A stretch of 64,000 nt of DNA from a virus, in IMG/VR virus record IMGVR_UViG_3300023179_000030, positions 1 through 64,000 of that record; one strand, 5' to 3'. This document shows positions 17,490 through 25,550 of the stretch, one piece after another (position 1 is the stretch's first letter; every line of letters begins with the position of its first letter). The position numbers and the translations under genes are program-made. The notes under the pieces were generated by a model that was not told where the DNA came from, searched no databases, and saw only the letters and a list, made by a program, of their open reading frames with translations.

Positions 17490-18041
17490 TTAATATTGAG
17501 TGGTAAGGAAAAACAATTGAAATAGCCTACCTGATTCCAAGTCATCTCCAAAATAATCTAAACTTGTATGAAATAGATCACTGCGATACAACACTAATCT
17601 ATTATATCTATTGCCAATTACATCGAATAAGTCCCATTTGGTCATATCCTGAGATTCGTAACTTTCCAATTCACTCTGAATTCTAGCTCCAGTGCGTTTA
17701 TGTCTAAACAACCCTGTGCCGCTGGTATGTGGCGCATTTGGTGTTAGATAACAAACCCCAGCCCAAGTGTTATAGTGATCTGTGTGTATCCAACTTCGGT
17801 CTTTGGCTGTTGCAATTTCAAAACTACCGGTGAGCCCATCGCCCTCATTCCAATTTGTTACTTCGCCAGCGGCATTCCAAAGAATAGTCTGAATAGTATC
17901 ACGCATATCACTGTTTAGAAAACTCACAGTGCGTGATCCAGGGAAATTGCCCCTGACTTTAAATTCTTGCTGCATTGCAAATGCTCTAACACTGTCTGGG
18001 TTGCTATAAAAATCGTCGGTGATAATTACATTAGTTCTCAA
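17490..18041 (-). CDS. DUF6445-like putative dioxygenase
   Basis: 183 residues from a TTG at 18039-18041 with AAGGA 6 nt upstream; the frame extends 17 codons further but without a ribosome site, and a TATAAT lies just before the AAGGA. Conserved features are 'VIITDDFYSNPDSVRAFA', 'SWIHTDHYNTWAGVCYLTP' with an H-x-D pair, 'GTGLFRHK' and 'RLFQLFFLT'. This matches the phage and bacterial DUF6445 family as I recall it, related in sequence logic to 2OG oxygenases. It forms a block with the next two oxygenase genes. No substrate is known. Confidence 0.6.
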   Translation of the reverse strand: MRTNVIITDDFYSNPDSVRAFAMQQEFKVRGNFPGSRTVSFLNSDMRDTIQTILWNAAGEVTNWNEGDGLTGSFEIATAKDRSWIHTDHYNTWAGVCYLTPNAPHTSGTGLFRHKRTGARIQSELESYESQDMTKWDLFDVIGNRYNRLVLYRSDLFHTSLDYFGDDLESGRLFQLFFLTTQY

Positions 18042-18107
18042 TTTATTTCCTTTATTATACTTACTTATGTTAATGCGAGCTATTGCTTGCAAAACTTGTG
18101 GGATAAT

Positions 18108-18911
18108 TTATTGTGCTAGATTAACGAACAGATGTTTTTCTATTTCTTCCTCTAACCTTTGATAGATTGATTTTTGCCAGTAGGGTTTAGATAATTCATA
18201 GTTCATCAATACATACTCATTGAGTTCATCATATTTTGCTGGTGTTAAGGTGTTCATTATATGTTCAAATTTTTCAATTGAATTAAATTCTAAAATACCT
18301 CGAGTATCAAAATATTTACCTATATTAGTACAACCAAAATATATAGGTACGGTTTTGGTCTTAAAACAATCCAGTAACTTTTCAGTGAACATGTTATCCA
18401 TGGCTTGATTTTCGCAGGCAATGTGAAATTTAGCGTTTACAAAAAAGGGATTTTTAGATTCAACCCTGGGTGGACTCCTATGCCACAAAAAGTCAAAATC
18501 TCCAATTTTGGTTAACTTATCAACTCTACGCATTATCATAAATCTCATACGATGTTCATGAGTCAAAATTTTACTACTCATCAAATAAGTTATTTGATTA
18601 GTTTTTTTGATCTCTAAATCATCTACCCAAGCTCCAACTGGACAAAATTCTCGTGCCTGCGGATATTGTAATAATCTATCATCATATGCCAATATTAAAT
18701 CAAAATTCTCATGAGCGTTTGCCACCATACCTGCGAAGTCAATATACAATTTCGGAGGCTCGCATTGCACTAAAACATTGTAATCTGCATTGGGATCGTG
18801 CCTCACATCGTCATAGCTGACATTAATTTTAACTGGAAACTTTTTTGTGAAGTTATATTTTGTACTGCCACTGTAACCCGGCATATATCCAATTTCTGAG
18901 ATTTCAAACAT
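18108..18911 (-). CDS. GT10 family glycosyltransferase (alpha-1,3-fucosyltransferase-like)
   Basis: 267 residues. The C-terminal GDP-fucose-binding region is diagnostic: 'AKFHIACENQAMDNMFTEKL' followed by 'TKTVPIYFGCTNIGKYFDTR', which is the FxIAFEN...D...TEK...VPVYxG...N signature of GT10 (about residues 155-210). The N-terminal acceptor domain is divergent. The expected reaction is transfer of fucose, or a related GDP-6-deoxyhexose, onto a surface glycan. A GDP-mannose 4,6-dehydratase in the same operon would supply the precursor. It overlaps the upstream gene by 8 bp. Confidence 0.75.
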   Translation of the reverse strand: MFEISEIGYMPGYSGSTKYNFTKKFPVKINVSYDDVRHDPNADYNVLVQCEPPKLYIDFAGMVANAHENFDLILAYDDRLLQYPQAREFCPVGAWVDDLEIKKTNQITYLMSSKILTHEHRMRFMIMRRVDKLTKIGDFDFLWHRSPPRVESKNPFFVNAKFHIACENQAMDNMFTEKLLDCFKTKTVPIYFGCTNIGKYFDTRGILEFNSIEKFEHIMNTLTPAKYDELNEYVLMNYELSKPYWQKSIYQRLEEEIEKHLFVNLAQ

Positions 18912-19767
18912 TCTTGGAAACCCTAATAATTTTATTCATTGAATTACTTAATACTATAGCCATATTGCTGAGATTACTTTCTCGACAAATTAGCGCACCA
19001 ACACGGCTTAAACTCATCACTTCGGCCATGGCTTCTTGCCAAAATCTCTTTTGATAAAACCAATCATATTCTGCCAAGCAGTCAAAAAAACTGGAGAATG
19101 TTTCAGTTTTATATCTTAAAAAGTTGTCGTGATAAATGATTAAATCACCAAAATACGCCTGTAGTTTATATATCGATTCATGATTATCTGAAGCTACAAA
19201 AATATTGGAATATTTACCAGTTTCAAATTCATGAGCAATACAACGTTTATACTCATCCAAGCTAATATTTTGGTATTGATCACCATGCAACATATTCATT
19301 GATGTCAGTCTAACATGCACCCCCAATGTTGTATTTGTAATTTGACTTGTCACAGGCAATGAATTAAGCTTGTTGTAAACTTCTGGTTGGAATTTTAATT
19401 TAGTTATAACTTTTTGATATTTTGAAAAATTAGGGCTTAACTCTATTTTATTTTGTTTTGTATAAGTAGTGCCTTGTTTCAAAAATCCTCGATGTTCGTA
19501 GCTGGCATCCTTTTTTTGCACTAAAATATAATCTAAGATATGTGCGTAGGGATCTTCAATGCCATATTGCTGCATTCTGTTTACGTGGTCTTCACAGAAT
19601 TTCCAAGCTTGATTACTGAACTCATCATTGGTTTCTGTCACTGGGACGAAACCGCTTAGTTCCAAATAAACATTGTCAAAATCAATTTCCGACAAAGGTA
19701 ATATCCCAAATTGCAGCAATCTACTAAAGATACCGCCCCCTGGAACTATATAGATAAAATTTTTCAT
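18904..19767 (-). CDS. Putative GT11/GT23-like fucosyltransferase
   Basis: 287 residues. It begins 'FIYIVPGGGIFSRLLQFGIL', like the nucleotide-sugar transferases with a G-x-G-N/F-R loop. It contains 'LGVHVRLTS' (about 150, the HxR donor-binding motif), 'NIFVASDNHESIYKL' (SD motif, about 195) and a C-terminal 'EAMAEVMSLSRVGALI' with 'SNLSNMAIVLS', the layout of the GT11/GT23/NodZ superfamily that uses GDP-fucose. The second Arg of the classic HxRR is absent, so the subfamily is uncertain. It overlaps its upstream neighbour by ATGA and belongs to the same operon as Gmd and the GT10 enzyme. Confidence 0.55.
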   Translation of the reverse strand: MKNFIYIVPGGGIFSRLLQFGILPLSEIDFDNVYLELSGFVPVTETNDEFSNQAWKFCEDHVNRMQQYGIEDPYAHILDYILVQKKDASYEHRGFLKQGTTYTKQNKIELSPNFSKYQKVITKLKFQPEVYNKLNSLPVTSQITNTTLGVHVRLTSMNMLHGDQYQNISLDEYKRCIAHEFETGKYSNIFVASDNHESIYKLQAYFGDLIIYHDNFLRYKTETFSSFFDCLAEYDWFYQKRFWQEAMAEVMSLSRVGALICRESNLSNMAIVLSNSMNKIIRVSKNV

Positions 19768-20588
19768 ATTATAATATGTTGATTTTGCGATACTACCTTT
19801 TTAATCACATTGTGAAAATATTCTGATGCATTGTCATCAATAGGAAATTCAAAATTAAAAGCATTTTTGCCACTGTGATCATATGGGGTTCGCATAGTGG
19901 GCATATAGCAGCGGTCCATATCAAGGGTCTCTACAGGATCAAAACCCAACTTGTTTAAAATTTGATTACCCATATGCAATATCAATTCATATGATGGGTG
20001 ACTCACATCATTGAATAGCTTTTTAGTTTTATAATTCTGCTCTATAAAGTCAACGGCTTTTACATCAGTCCCTCGCTCTTTGATTCTAAGTATATTTTGA
20101 TTTCGCCTAAATCTCTCTGCATAGTTAAAGTCGATTTGCCCATGATCATAGGCCGACAAAATGTCTGATTCAGTCCACCCATCCACTAACAACTTTTTAA
20201 TAATCGAAGAATTTTTAATTAGCTCAGTATCCACCAATCTAAAATTGTCGCTGATATTTGGGGCAGATGTCACCACCATAGGCCAAAAACTAAAATTCCA
20301 AAGATAAGGAATACTGATCGCCTGGGAGCCGGGTTTCATATGAGTTTTCAATGTGTCTGTGGCGTTTTCTCCATAGGTTTCGGCCAATGGCTGATAAATG
20401 AAAAGATCAGCATTTTTCAATTTGACAAAATAATCCGAATAAGTTAAGAACGACCGTTGAGTCCTTATTAATTCGTAATTATGTATATGGTCAACAATTA
20501 TATATTGTTCAGAAAATTGACGGGAAGCATAAAGAACATCATAGATCATCCTACCCTGACATGTTGCATAAATTAAAGCTGTTTTCAT
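19764..20588 (-). CDS. WcbI-like polysaccharide biosynthesis protein
   Basis: 274 residues. WcbI proteins take part in capsule biosynthesis (putative acyl or acetyl transferase, SGNH-like fold). Visible features are the N-terminal 'ALIYATCQGRMIYDVLYASR' with the conserved CQ turn, 'LKNADLFIYQPLAETYGENA', 'SIPYLWNFSFWPMVV' and, near residue 195, 'LFNDVSHPSYELILHMGNQI', the H-P-s motif expected of the family. It lies between Gmd and the putative fucosyltransferases, suggesting modification of the same glycan. The acceptor is unknown. Confidence 0.65.
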   Translation of the reverse strand: MKTALIYATCQGRMIYDVLYASRQFSEQYIIVDHIHNYELIRTQRSFLTYSDYFVKLKNADLFIYQPLAETYGENATDTLKTHMKPGSQAISIPYLWNFSFWPMVVTSAPNISDNFRLVDTELIKNSSIIKKLLVDGWTESDILSAYDHGQIDFNYAERFRRNQNILRIKERGTDVKAVDFIEQNYKTKKLFNDVSHPSYELILHMGNQILNKLGFDPVETLDMDRCYMPTMRTPYDHSGKNAFNFEFPIDDNASEYFHNVIKKVVSQNQHIII

Positions 20589-20598
20589 TGGTTCATTG

Positions 20599-21564
20599 TT
20601 ATTTGTCTTGCCAATATTTAATCATTTCATCCAACATGCTGTGAAATGTATATTTGGGACTCCATCCCAACTGACTTCTAATTTCACTGCTGTCACCCTT
20701 TAGATATTTTAACTCTTCGGGGCGTAAAAACTTTTCATTTTGTACTACATAATTTCTATAATCAAGCCCCAAAGCGTTGAATGTGTATTCACAAAGATCG
20801 CGAACTGAATGTGATTCCCCGGTGGCAACTACCCAATCACGTGGTGTTTCGTGATTGACAATCATGTGCATAGCGCGCACATAATCATAACTATGACCCC
20901 AGTCCCTACAGCTATCTAAATTCCCCAATTCCAACTTGTCCAATAAACCTTTTTTAATATCTACAGCAGCTTTGACAACTTTGTTTGTTACAAAGTTTGT
21001 ACCGCGGCGTGGGCTTTCGTGATTAAATAATATCCCATTTGAGGCATGTAACTTATATGCATCCCTATAATGTCTTGTTAGATTAAATCCCATGACTTTA
21101 CTGCATCCGTAGGGACTCACTGGCGTCATGGGTGTTGAAAGTCGTTGTACCCCATCTGGATCTATACTATTACCAAACATTTCACTGCTGCTGGCTTGAT
21201 AAAACTTAGCTTGTGGGCAAAATTGTCGATATGCTTCAAGCATAGTCAACACTCCCAGACTATTGGTTTTAATAGTAAAGGCCGGCATATCAAAACTAAT
21301 TCGCACATGGCTCATTGCTGCAAGATTATATATCTCGTCGGGCTTTACATCATTAACGATCTTAGCAATACTCCATTCGTCAGTCAAATCCCCATAAATT
21401 CTAGTTATTTGATCATTGATATGCATCAATCTAGAACTTTGATTTTCTGCTACACTATGTCTACGAACTATACCGTAGACATCATAGCCCAAGTCTAATA
21501 GATATTCGCTAAGATAACTACCATCTTGACCGGTAATACCAGTTATTAATGCTCGCTTTTTCAT
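20599..21564 (-). CDS. gmd: GDP-mannose 4,6-dehydratase
   Basis: 321 residues, slightly short of the usual ~345-370. This short-chain dehydrogenase converts GDP-D-mannose to GDP-4-keto-6-deoxymannose, the precursor of fucose, rhamnose and perosamine. It has an NADP-binding 'ALITGITGQDGSYLSEYLLD', 'YNLAAMSHVRISFDMP', catalytic 'SSSEMFGNS' and Y-x3-K in 'SPYGCSKVMG', and the GDP-mannose-binding 'ESPRRGTNFVTNKV' with 'LDSCRDWGHSYDYV'. Every catalytic residue is present. No GDP-fucose synthase (Fcl) is in the window, so the next step is done by the host, by the adjacent DegT enzyme, or elsewhere in the phage. Confidence 0.92.
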   Translation of the reverse strand: MKKRALITGITGQDGSYLSEYLLDLGYDVYGIVRRHSVAENQSSRLMHINDQITRIYGDLTDEWSIAKIVNDVKPDEIYNLAAMSHVRISFDMPAFTIKTNSLGVLTMLEAYRQFCPQAKFYQASSSEMFGNSIDPDGVQRLSTPMTPVSPYGCSKVMGFNLTRHYRDAYKLHASNGILFNHESPRRGTNFVTNKVVKAAVDIKKGLLDKLELGNLDSCRDWGHSYDYVRAMHMIVNHETPRDWVVATGESHSVRDLCEYTFNALGLDYRNYVVQNEKFLRPEELKYLKGDSSEIRSQLGWSPKYTFHSMLDEMIKYWQDK

Positions 21565-22256
21565 TTTGACCTTTTAAATATTGTTTTCTGTGATAAATCT
21601 GAATAATGCAAATTAGAACCACAATCTTCCGTATAGTCTGCTACTTGATCCATTAAAAGTATACCACGCGCAGCATCTTCTGGTGTCATATAATAATGCC
21701 AGCCCATGATCTCATAGTCATCCTCCCACTGTGGAATAGATAAATCCCTGCCATCGTAAGTTGCTTTTTTAAGCCAACGATATGCCTCAGCATCGTCAGT
21801 GAGAATCATACCCCCTCTTCCAATGGGAATTTGTTTTTTAAGTTGAAAACTGCATACGTGCAATCCACCAGTGTACATACCACGACGCCAACGAGTAGCT
21901 GCATCCCATATTGGAAATGGCTTTAATTGATATCTTCCCGTCCATTCCAGATCTTCAAATTCCACTCGGCATCCTGCATGTACTATTTGTTGAGCTGCAC
22001 TGACATAAGTATGTTTGGGTATGGTTACTGTTCCAATGGCGTTTAGATATTTTAAACTCAAAAACATGCCGTGGCTACAACAATCCACCGCTACCCCATA
22101 CTTAGATCCTGCAAACTCTGCTACTTTTTTCTCAAAAATATCAACTATATCTCTGGCATCAGTCCAGTTATAGCCCTGTTTTTTGACTTGCTCTAGCTCT
22201 GGCCTTTGAAATTCTTTGGGTAATTGCCCGTTGGGCCAACTTGAAAATTTAGTCAT
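21561..22256 (-). CDS. DegT/DnrJ/EryC1-type aminotransferase, C-terminally short
   Basis: 231 residues against ~360-400 for the family. PLP-site features remain: 'YGVAVDCCSHGMFLSLKYL', 'TIPKHTYVSAAQQIVHAGC', 'PIWDAATRW' with the Asp that binds the PLP nitrogen, and 'CSFQLKKQIPIGRGGMI' with the Schiff-base Lys in register. The protein ends shortly after the segment 'HYYMTPEDAARGILLMDQV', so most of the small C-terminal domain is missing. It overlaps Gmd by ATGA. With Gmd and the adjacent acyltransferase it could make an N-acylated amino sugar such as GDP-perosamine, if active. It may be a natural short form or a decaying copy. Confidence 0.72.
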   Translation of the reverse strand: MTKFSSWPNGQLPKEFQRPELEQVKKQGYNWTDARDIVDIFEKKVAEFAGSKYGVAVDCCSHGMFLSLKYLNAIGTVTIPKHTYVSAAQQIVHAGCRVEFEDLEWTGRYQLKPFPIWDAATRWRRGMYTGGLHVCSFQLKKQIPIGRGGMILTDDAEAYRWLKKATYDGRDLSIPQWEDDYEIMGWHYYMTPEDAARGILLMDQVADYTEDCGSNLHYSDLSQKTIFKRSK

Positions 22257-22780
22257 TGATATTTGTATCCCATTTTTTCTGCATATTCGTAGGCTTTGTC
22301 TTGATTTCGCAGCCTAATAGGTCTAGCGGGGTTCCCTACGTAAATAGTCCAGGGTTCGGTGCTTTGTTTTAATAAGCTATTGGCCCCCAATACACTACCC
22401 TCTGCCAGTGTGACCCCAGGTAAAACCACAGCATTTGCTAATACTCCACTAAACCGTTTAAGTGTAATAGTCCCCAAAATCTGTGTATCCTTAAACTCTT
22501 CGGGTATCAGTGGGCCAATTAACCCATCACCCATAAAAGTCTCACTGCCGCAGACATATTTTGATCCCACACTTAAAAAACAAAAGTCTTCAACGCATAG
22601 ACTTGAATGTTTACCGCCAATAACTGCTACGTGCGGGCTTACATGCACATAGTCACCTATTATTAATTTAGTTGAACAATAAAACCCATAATCTATAGCT
22701 ACGTGATTACCGAGTTGGCATAAATCGGGTCTAGTTATCTCAGAATTAGCATGTACTCTGACATCTATTCCCTGTATCAT
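22253..22780 (-). CDS. Left-handed beta-helix acyltransferase
   Basis: 175 residues of hexapeptide-type repeats: 'LGNHVAIDYGFYCSTKLIIG', 'YVHVSPHVAVIGGKHSSL' with the His of the active site, 'FSGVLANAVVLPGVTLAEGS' and a C-terminal 'IYVGNPARPIRLR', the acetyl-CoA-proximal tail typical of WbbJ/PglD-like sugar O- or N-acetyltransferases. It lies between the cupin and the DegT gene with 4-bp overlaps on both sides. The probable role is acetylation of the amino sugar made by the DegT step, or of a glycan hydroxyl. Confidence 0.8.
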   Translation of the reverse strand: MIQGIDVRVHANSEITRPDLCQLGNHVAIDYGFYCSTKLIIGDYVHVSPHVAVIGGKHSSLCVEDFCFLSVGSKYVCGSETFMGDGLIGPLIPEEFKDTQILGTITLKRFSGVLANAVVLPGVTLAEGSVLGANSLLKQSTEPWTIYVGNPARPIRLRNQDKAYEYAEKMGYKYQ

Positions 22781-23187
22781 AAAAAGACCTTATCTAAAGC
22801 CTGCCCCATATATGGTCCAGTTTTATATTCATAAACAACGGTGTCATCCTCCAGTATTAGGTAAGTGTGACCCCCCTCAAATGTCATCGAACAATCCCCA
22901 CGATTTATTACTTGTTTTTCCAATAATTCACCATTGGTATCATAAAAACTTACCTCTACACTACCCTGTATTACTACCCAAGATTCCTGAGCGATAGTTT
23001 TGTCATAGCTGGGCTTTTTCCATATATGTTGGTGTGGCTTAAATGTTTGGCCTTTATCCATACGTAATGTAGCTAATTGTAAAAACTCCCTATCTTCACT
23101 GACATTTGTTCTATTAGATATGTCATTTAATCTGTGAACTAGATGTAATAATTTATCTGGATTTATTTTACTGTATATTTTATACAT
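22777..23187 (-). CDS. Cupin-fold sugar-metabolism protein (WbuC-like)
   Basis: 136 residues. The cupin motif 1 region is 'DKGQTFKPHQHIW' followed by 'ESWVVIQGSVEVSFYDTNGE', motif 2 lies around 'MTFEGGHTYLIL', and 'VYEYKTGPYMGQALDKVF' closes the protein as in WbuC-type cupins encoded in O-antigen loci. The gene order cupin / hexapeptide acyltransferase / DegT is the same as fdtA-fdtC-fdtB, but the RGxHAH motif of FdtA ketoisomerases is absent, so I prefer a WbuC-like assignment. Metal ligands are partly visible (HQH, later H). Exact reaction unknown. Confidence 0.6.
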   Translation of the reverse strand: MYKIYSKINPDKLLHLVHRLNDISNRTNVSEDREFLQLATLRMDKGQTFKPHQHIWKKPSYDKTIAQESWVVIQGSVEVSFYDTNGELLEKQVINRGDCSMTFEGGHTYLILEDDTVVYEYKTGPYMGQALDKVFL

Positions 23188-24238
23188 AATAAAAATTCTG
23201 CCTATCTATTTTTTGTATCCAAGCATCAAATTTATCGTGAACTACAGAGTCTGAGAAATTCTGCAATGCCCAATCCCTACACGTTTGTGAATCCAATAAA
23301 TGAACTATTTTAGCTGCTTCAACAAAGGTTTTAAAATCTTTACATCTATAGCCTGTGACACCAGGAACAACTTGATCGACAAATCCTCCCCAATCTGTAG
23401 TAATTACAGGGGTGCCACATAACATAGATTCTGCTACAATATTGCCAAACGGTTCTAGATAATGGGTTGGCGCCATGAGACATTGAGCTTTGCTCAATAG
23501 CTTACGTCGTTGTTCAGGATTTACATAGCCCACAAGTTCAACGTGATTTGGTATTGTCTCGTAACCCAGATGCTTTAGGTCTCTCGCGGGTCCTGCGATT
23601 ATTAGTCGTTTACCTAGATGCTGAGTAACTTGTATACAAATATCAATCCCTTTGTCATAGTTTACTCTGCCCAAGTAGACAAAATATTCCTCTTTATCTG
23701 ATGCCGTTGAAAACTCACTGGGCGTAAATGCATTGGGGATAACCTCATCATACCAACTTGGTGTCAGCAATTTACCATGGACACCATAATAATAATGCAT
23801 TTGACTATAGGAGGTAAACGCCCGATAGGGAGCAAATACAGTATCTGGTGGATAACCTATACTGGGTTCCAGTATCTTTAAATCACTGTGAAGATCCGCG
23901 ACTGGCTTGTGTGCTAAACCATAAAAGCATAGCACCATGTCATTGGGTTTCTTACGTCTGGTTAACTCCATATCTACTCTATCAGTAAAAATGGATTGCA
24001 AACTATGATTAATTAGAAATAAATCACCATCTGGCGGTGGGGGCAACTCACTGTTGGTAATTGCCACAACATTTTCACAATTTACCCCAGCTGACTCATG
24101 CCCATAATGCACAATGTCATAGCCACGTGGCACCATGTTTTCAATAAATTTAAGAACCGCAACATTAAATGGTTCCATCCTATATCGGGTGTGTGTTATA
24201 CCATAGGGATTAGCTAATATATGTAAAGTTTGTTTCAT
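23180..24238 (-). CDS. GT4 family glycosyltransferase
   Basis: 352 residues, GT-B fold. The C-terminal donor domain shows 'EEYFVYLGRVNYDKGIDICI', 'KRLIIAGPARDLKHLGY', 'HVELVGYVNPEQRRKLLSKA' and 'MAPTHYLEPFGNIVAESMLC' with the E-x7-E pair that binds the nucleotide sugar. The N-terminal acceptor domain is intact ('LHILANPYGITHTRYRMEPF'). It is the first gene of the operon running down to 16371 and has its own sigma70-like promoter. Donor and acceptor are unknown. Confidence 0.8.
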   Translation of the reverse strand: MKQTLHILANPYGITHTRYRMEPFNVAVLKFIENMVPRGYDIVHYGHESAGVNCENVVAITNSELPPPPDGDLFLINHSLQSIFTDRVDMELTRRKKPNDMVLCFYGLAHKPVADLHSDLKILEPSIGYPPDTVFAPYRAFTSYSQMHYYYGVHGKLLTPSWYDEVIPNAFTPSEFSTASDKEEYFVYLGRVNYDKGIDICIQVTQHLGKRLIIAGPARDLKHLGYETIPNHVELVGYVNPEQRRKLLSKAQCLMAPTHYLEPFGNIVAESMLCGTPVITTDWGGFVDQVVPGVTGYRCKDFKTFVEAAKIVHLLDSQTCRDWALQNFSDSVVHDKFDAWIQKIDRQNFYYV

Positions 24239-24248
24239 ATCTTTTTGA

Positions 24249-24276
24249 ATTATACACTAAACGGGTGTAAAGTAAA
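24249..24276 (-). promoter_or_regulatory. Sigma70-like promoter for downstream glycan operon
   Basis: -35 TTTACT (24271-24276), a 16-bp spacer and -10 TATAAT (24249-24254). Only 10 nt separate the -10 from the GT4 ATG, predicting a leader of about 3-4 nt. It should transcribe the 11 genes ending at 16371. Confidence 0.55.
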
Positions 24277-24307
24277 TTGATTCGGTGGTATAATTTACCA
24301 GCCTGGC

Positions 24308-24335
24308 AAAGAAAAGCCCCACGATAGCATGAGGC
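24308..24335 (-). terminator. Rho-independent terminator
   Basis: On the minus strand GCCTCATG-CTAT-CGTGGGGC forms an 8-bp stem (with G-T pairs) followed directly by TTTTCTTT. It lies 24 nt after the stop of the 101-residue gene and separates the two halves of the glycan island. Confidence 0.85.
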
Positions 24336-24359
24336 AATATAGGTTGTCAATGCAACTAT

Positions 24360-24665
24360 TTAGACTGCAAGTTTGGCTATCACAGCAGGCAATAAATCAG
24401 CATTTGACCAGTGGTCGCGTATTGCATCATATTCATCTCCTTGCCATACTAATAAACCACGCCTAGAAGTGCCAAAAACTTCAGTTGAACCATCAGGGCG
24501 CTCTCTGGTTATAAATGGCCCAAGCTCAACTTCAACTTGAACTCGTTTTTCAAAAATCTGTTCACGTATTTCTAATATTTTAAATTCTTTAGATACTACA
24601 CGCTCACTGAGAACAATTTCATCTGTGGTTGGATGTGTATCTGTTATATTCGCTGCGGCTGGCAT
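24360..24665 (-). CDS. Small hypothetical late protein
   Basis: 101 residues. The N-terminal 25 residues are polar. The core 'KILEIREQIFEKRVQVEVEL' and 'RRGLLVWQGDEYDAIRDHWS' suggests a small beta domain with a helix. There is no catalytic motif and I do not recognise it. It has its own late box (24693-24700), a good AGGAG site and its own terminator, so it is an autonomous late unit inside the glycan island, which points to a virion component or assembly factor rather than sugar metabolism. Function unknown. Confidence 0.65.
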   Translation of the reverse strand: MPAAANITDTHPTTDEIVLSERVVSKEFKILEIREQIFEKRVQVEVELGPFITRERPDGSTEVFGTSRRGLLVWQGDEYDAIRDHWSNADLLPAVIAKLAV

Positions 24666-24692
24666 AATTAAACTCCTAATAGGTTATATTTT

Positions 24693-24700
24693 TATTTATC
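24693..24700 (-). promoter_or_regulatory. Late promoter box GATAAATA
   Basis: It overlaps the stop of the papain-like gene and lies 27 nt before the ATG of the 101-residue protein, with AGGAG in the leader. Confidence 0.5.
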
Positions 24701-25550
24701 ACTTTGAAAGTATAGTAGCAATAATTGCTAACAGGGCCAATATTACTAAACCACCAATTCTAGTATTGTAAAAGGGTACAGGTTTAGGATTGACATATGG
24801 TATGGATAGATTGGGGTTTAATATCCACAATTCACCGAAAGCCTGAGAAGATATCATAGCATAGGGTATGCCAAAAAAACCACCATCTGCCCAAGCTGGC
24901 CCCCAAGAATTTTCCACCAATAATCTCTGAGAGTCATCATCATATCCAATAATGAGCACTTCATGCCAACCCGCCAGTGGATTTGTGGCGCTGGTTTCCC
25001 AATCCCAAGTATGAGTCTTCCAATTCCCGGTTAATGCGCCAAAACCTCGATGAACTTGTATTGTCAACAGTACAGGAATATCTTGATTTAATGCATTTTT
25101 TATTTGAGTTAATTTATCCCCCTGAATTTGCTCGTAGGAATAGATTTTAAATTTTTCAGCTAATGCTTTGATTTCGGTGGTTGGTTCTGTATCCAATGAA
25201 CTGGAAGCATAGGGCCAATTTGTCTCTGGGCAAGTACCAAACTCCTTCAATGCTTTGCACATATCTCTGGGATATGAGCCAGAATCCCCTTTGATATTAC
25301 CCAATTTTCTAGAATAATAATACAGGAACAATCTGCTTAGATCCACTGGGGTTTTATTTTTGTTATACATCAGTTCTAAGGCAGAACACCCTGCATTTGC
25401 AGTGCAGGTATTCAATTGACCCTGATTTTCTACTTCAAACACCAGTGGTTTTAAATCAATGGATTTAGGTAAAATAGTTGCGGTGGGTATTGTTGCCAAA
25501 TGATCCCTAGCATCATAGGGCGATGGTTGTATATTTGATAATTGCATCAT
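24699..25550 (-). CDS. Papain-like (C1A) cysteine protease with C-terminal membrane anchor
   Basis: 283 residues. The C1 peptidase catalytic set is complete: 'VENQGQLNTCTANAGCSALE' contains the oxyanion Gln and catalytic Cys (about 49), 'AGWHEVLIIGYDDDSQRLLV' the catalytic His (about 195), and 'VENSWGPAWADGGFFGIPYA' the Asn plus the typical G-x-x-W-G-x-x-G-like segment. It opens directly with the mature-like 'PSPYDARDHL', without a propeptide or signal sequence. Residues about 262-282 form a hydrophobic segment ending in Lys, a probable tail anchor. It starts by ATGATG overlap with the sulfotransferase. Such proteases are rare in phages; host-envelope or virion substrates are possible. Confidence 0.75.
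   Translation of the reverse strand: MMQLSNIQPSPYDARDHLATIPTATILPKSIDLKPLVFEVENQGQLNTCTANAGCSALELMYNKNKTPVDLSRLFLYYYSRKLGNIKGDSGSYPRDMCKALKEFGTCPETNWPYASSSLDTEPTTEIKALAEKFKIYSYEQIQGDKLTQIKNALNQDIPVLLTIQVHRGFGALTGNWKTHTWDWETSATNPLAGWHEVLIIGYDDDSQRLLVENSWGPAWADGGFFGIPYAMISSQAFGELWILNPNLSIPYVNPKPVPFYNTRIGGLVILALLAIIATILSK

Noticed and set aside
22777-23187. FdtA/QdtA-type sugar 3,4-ketoisomerase
   Set aside because: Size and gene order fit, but the diagnostic RGxHAH motif is missing and the C-terminus matches WbuC-like cupins better.
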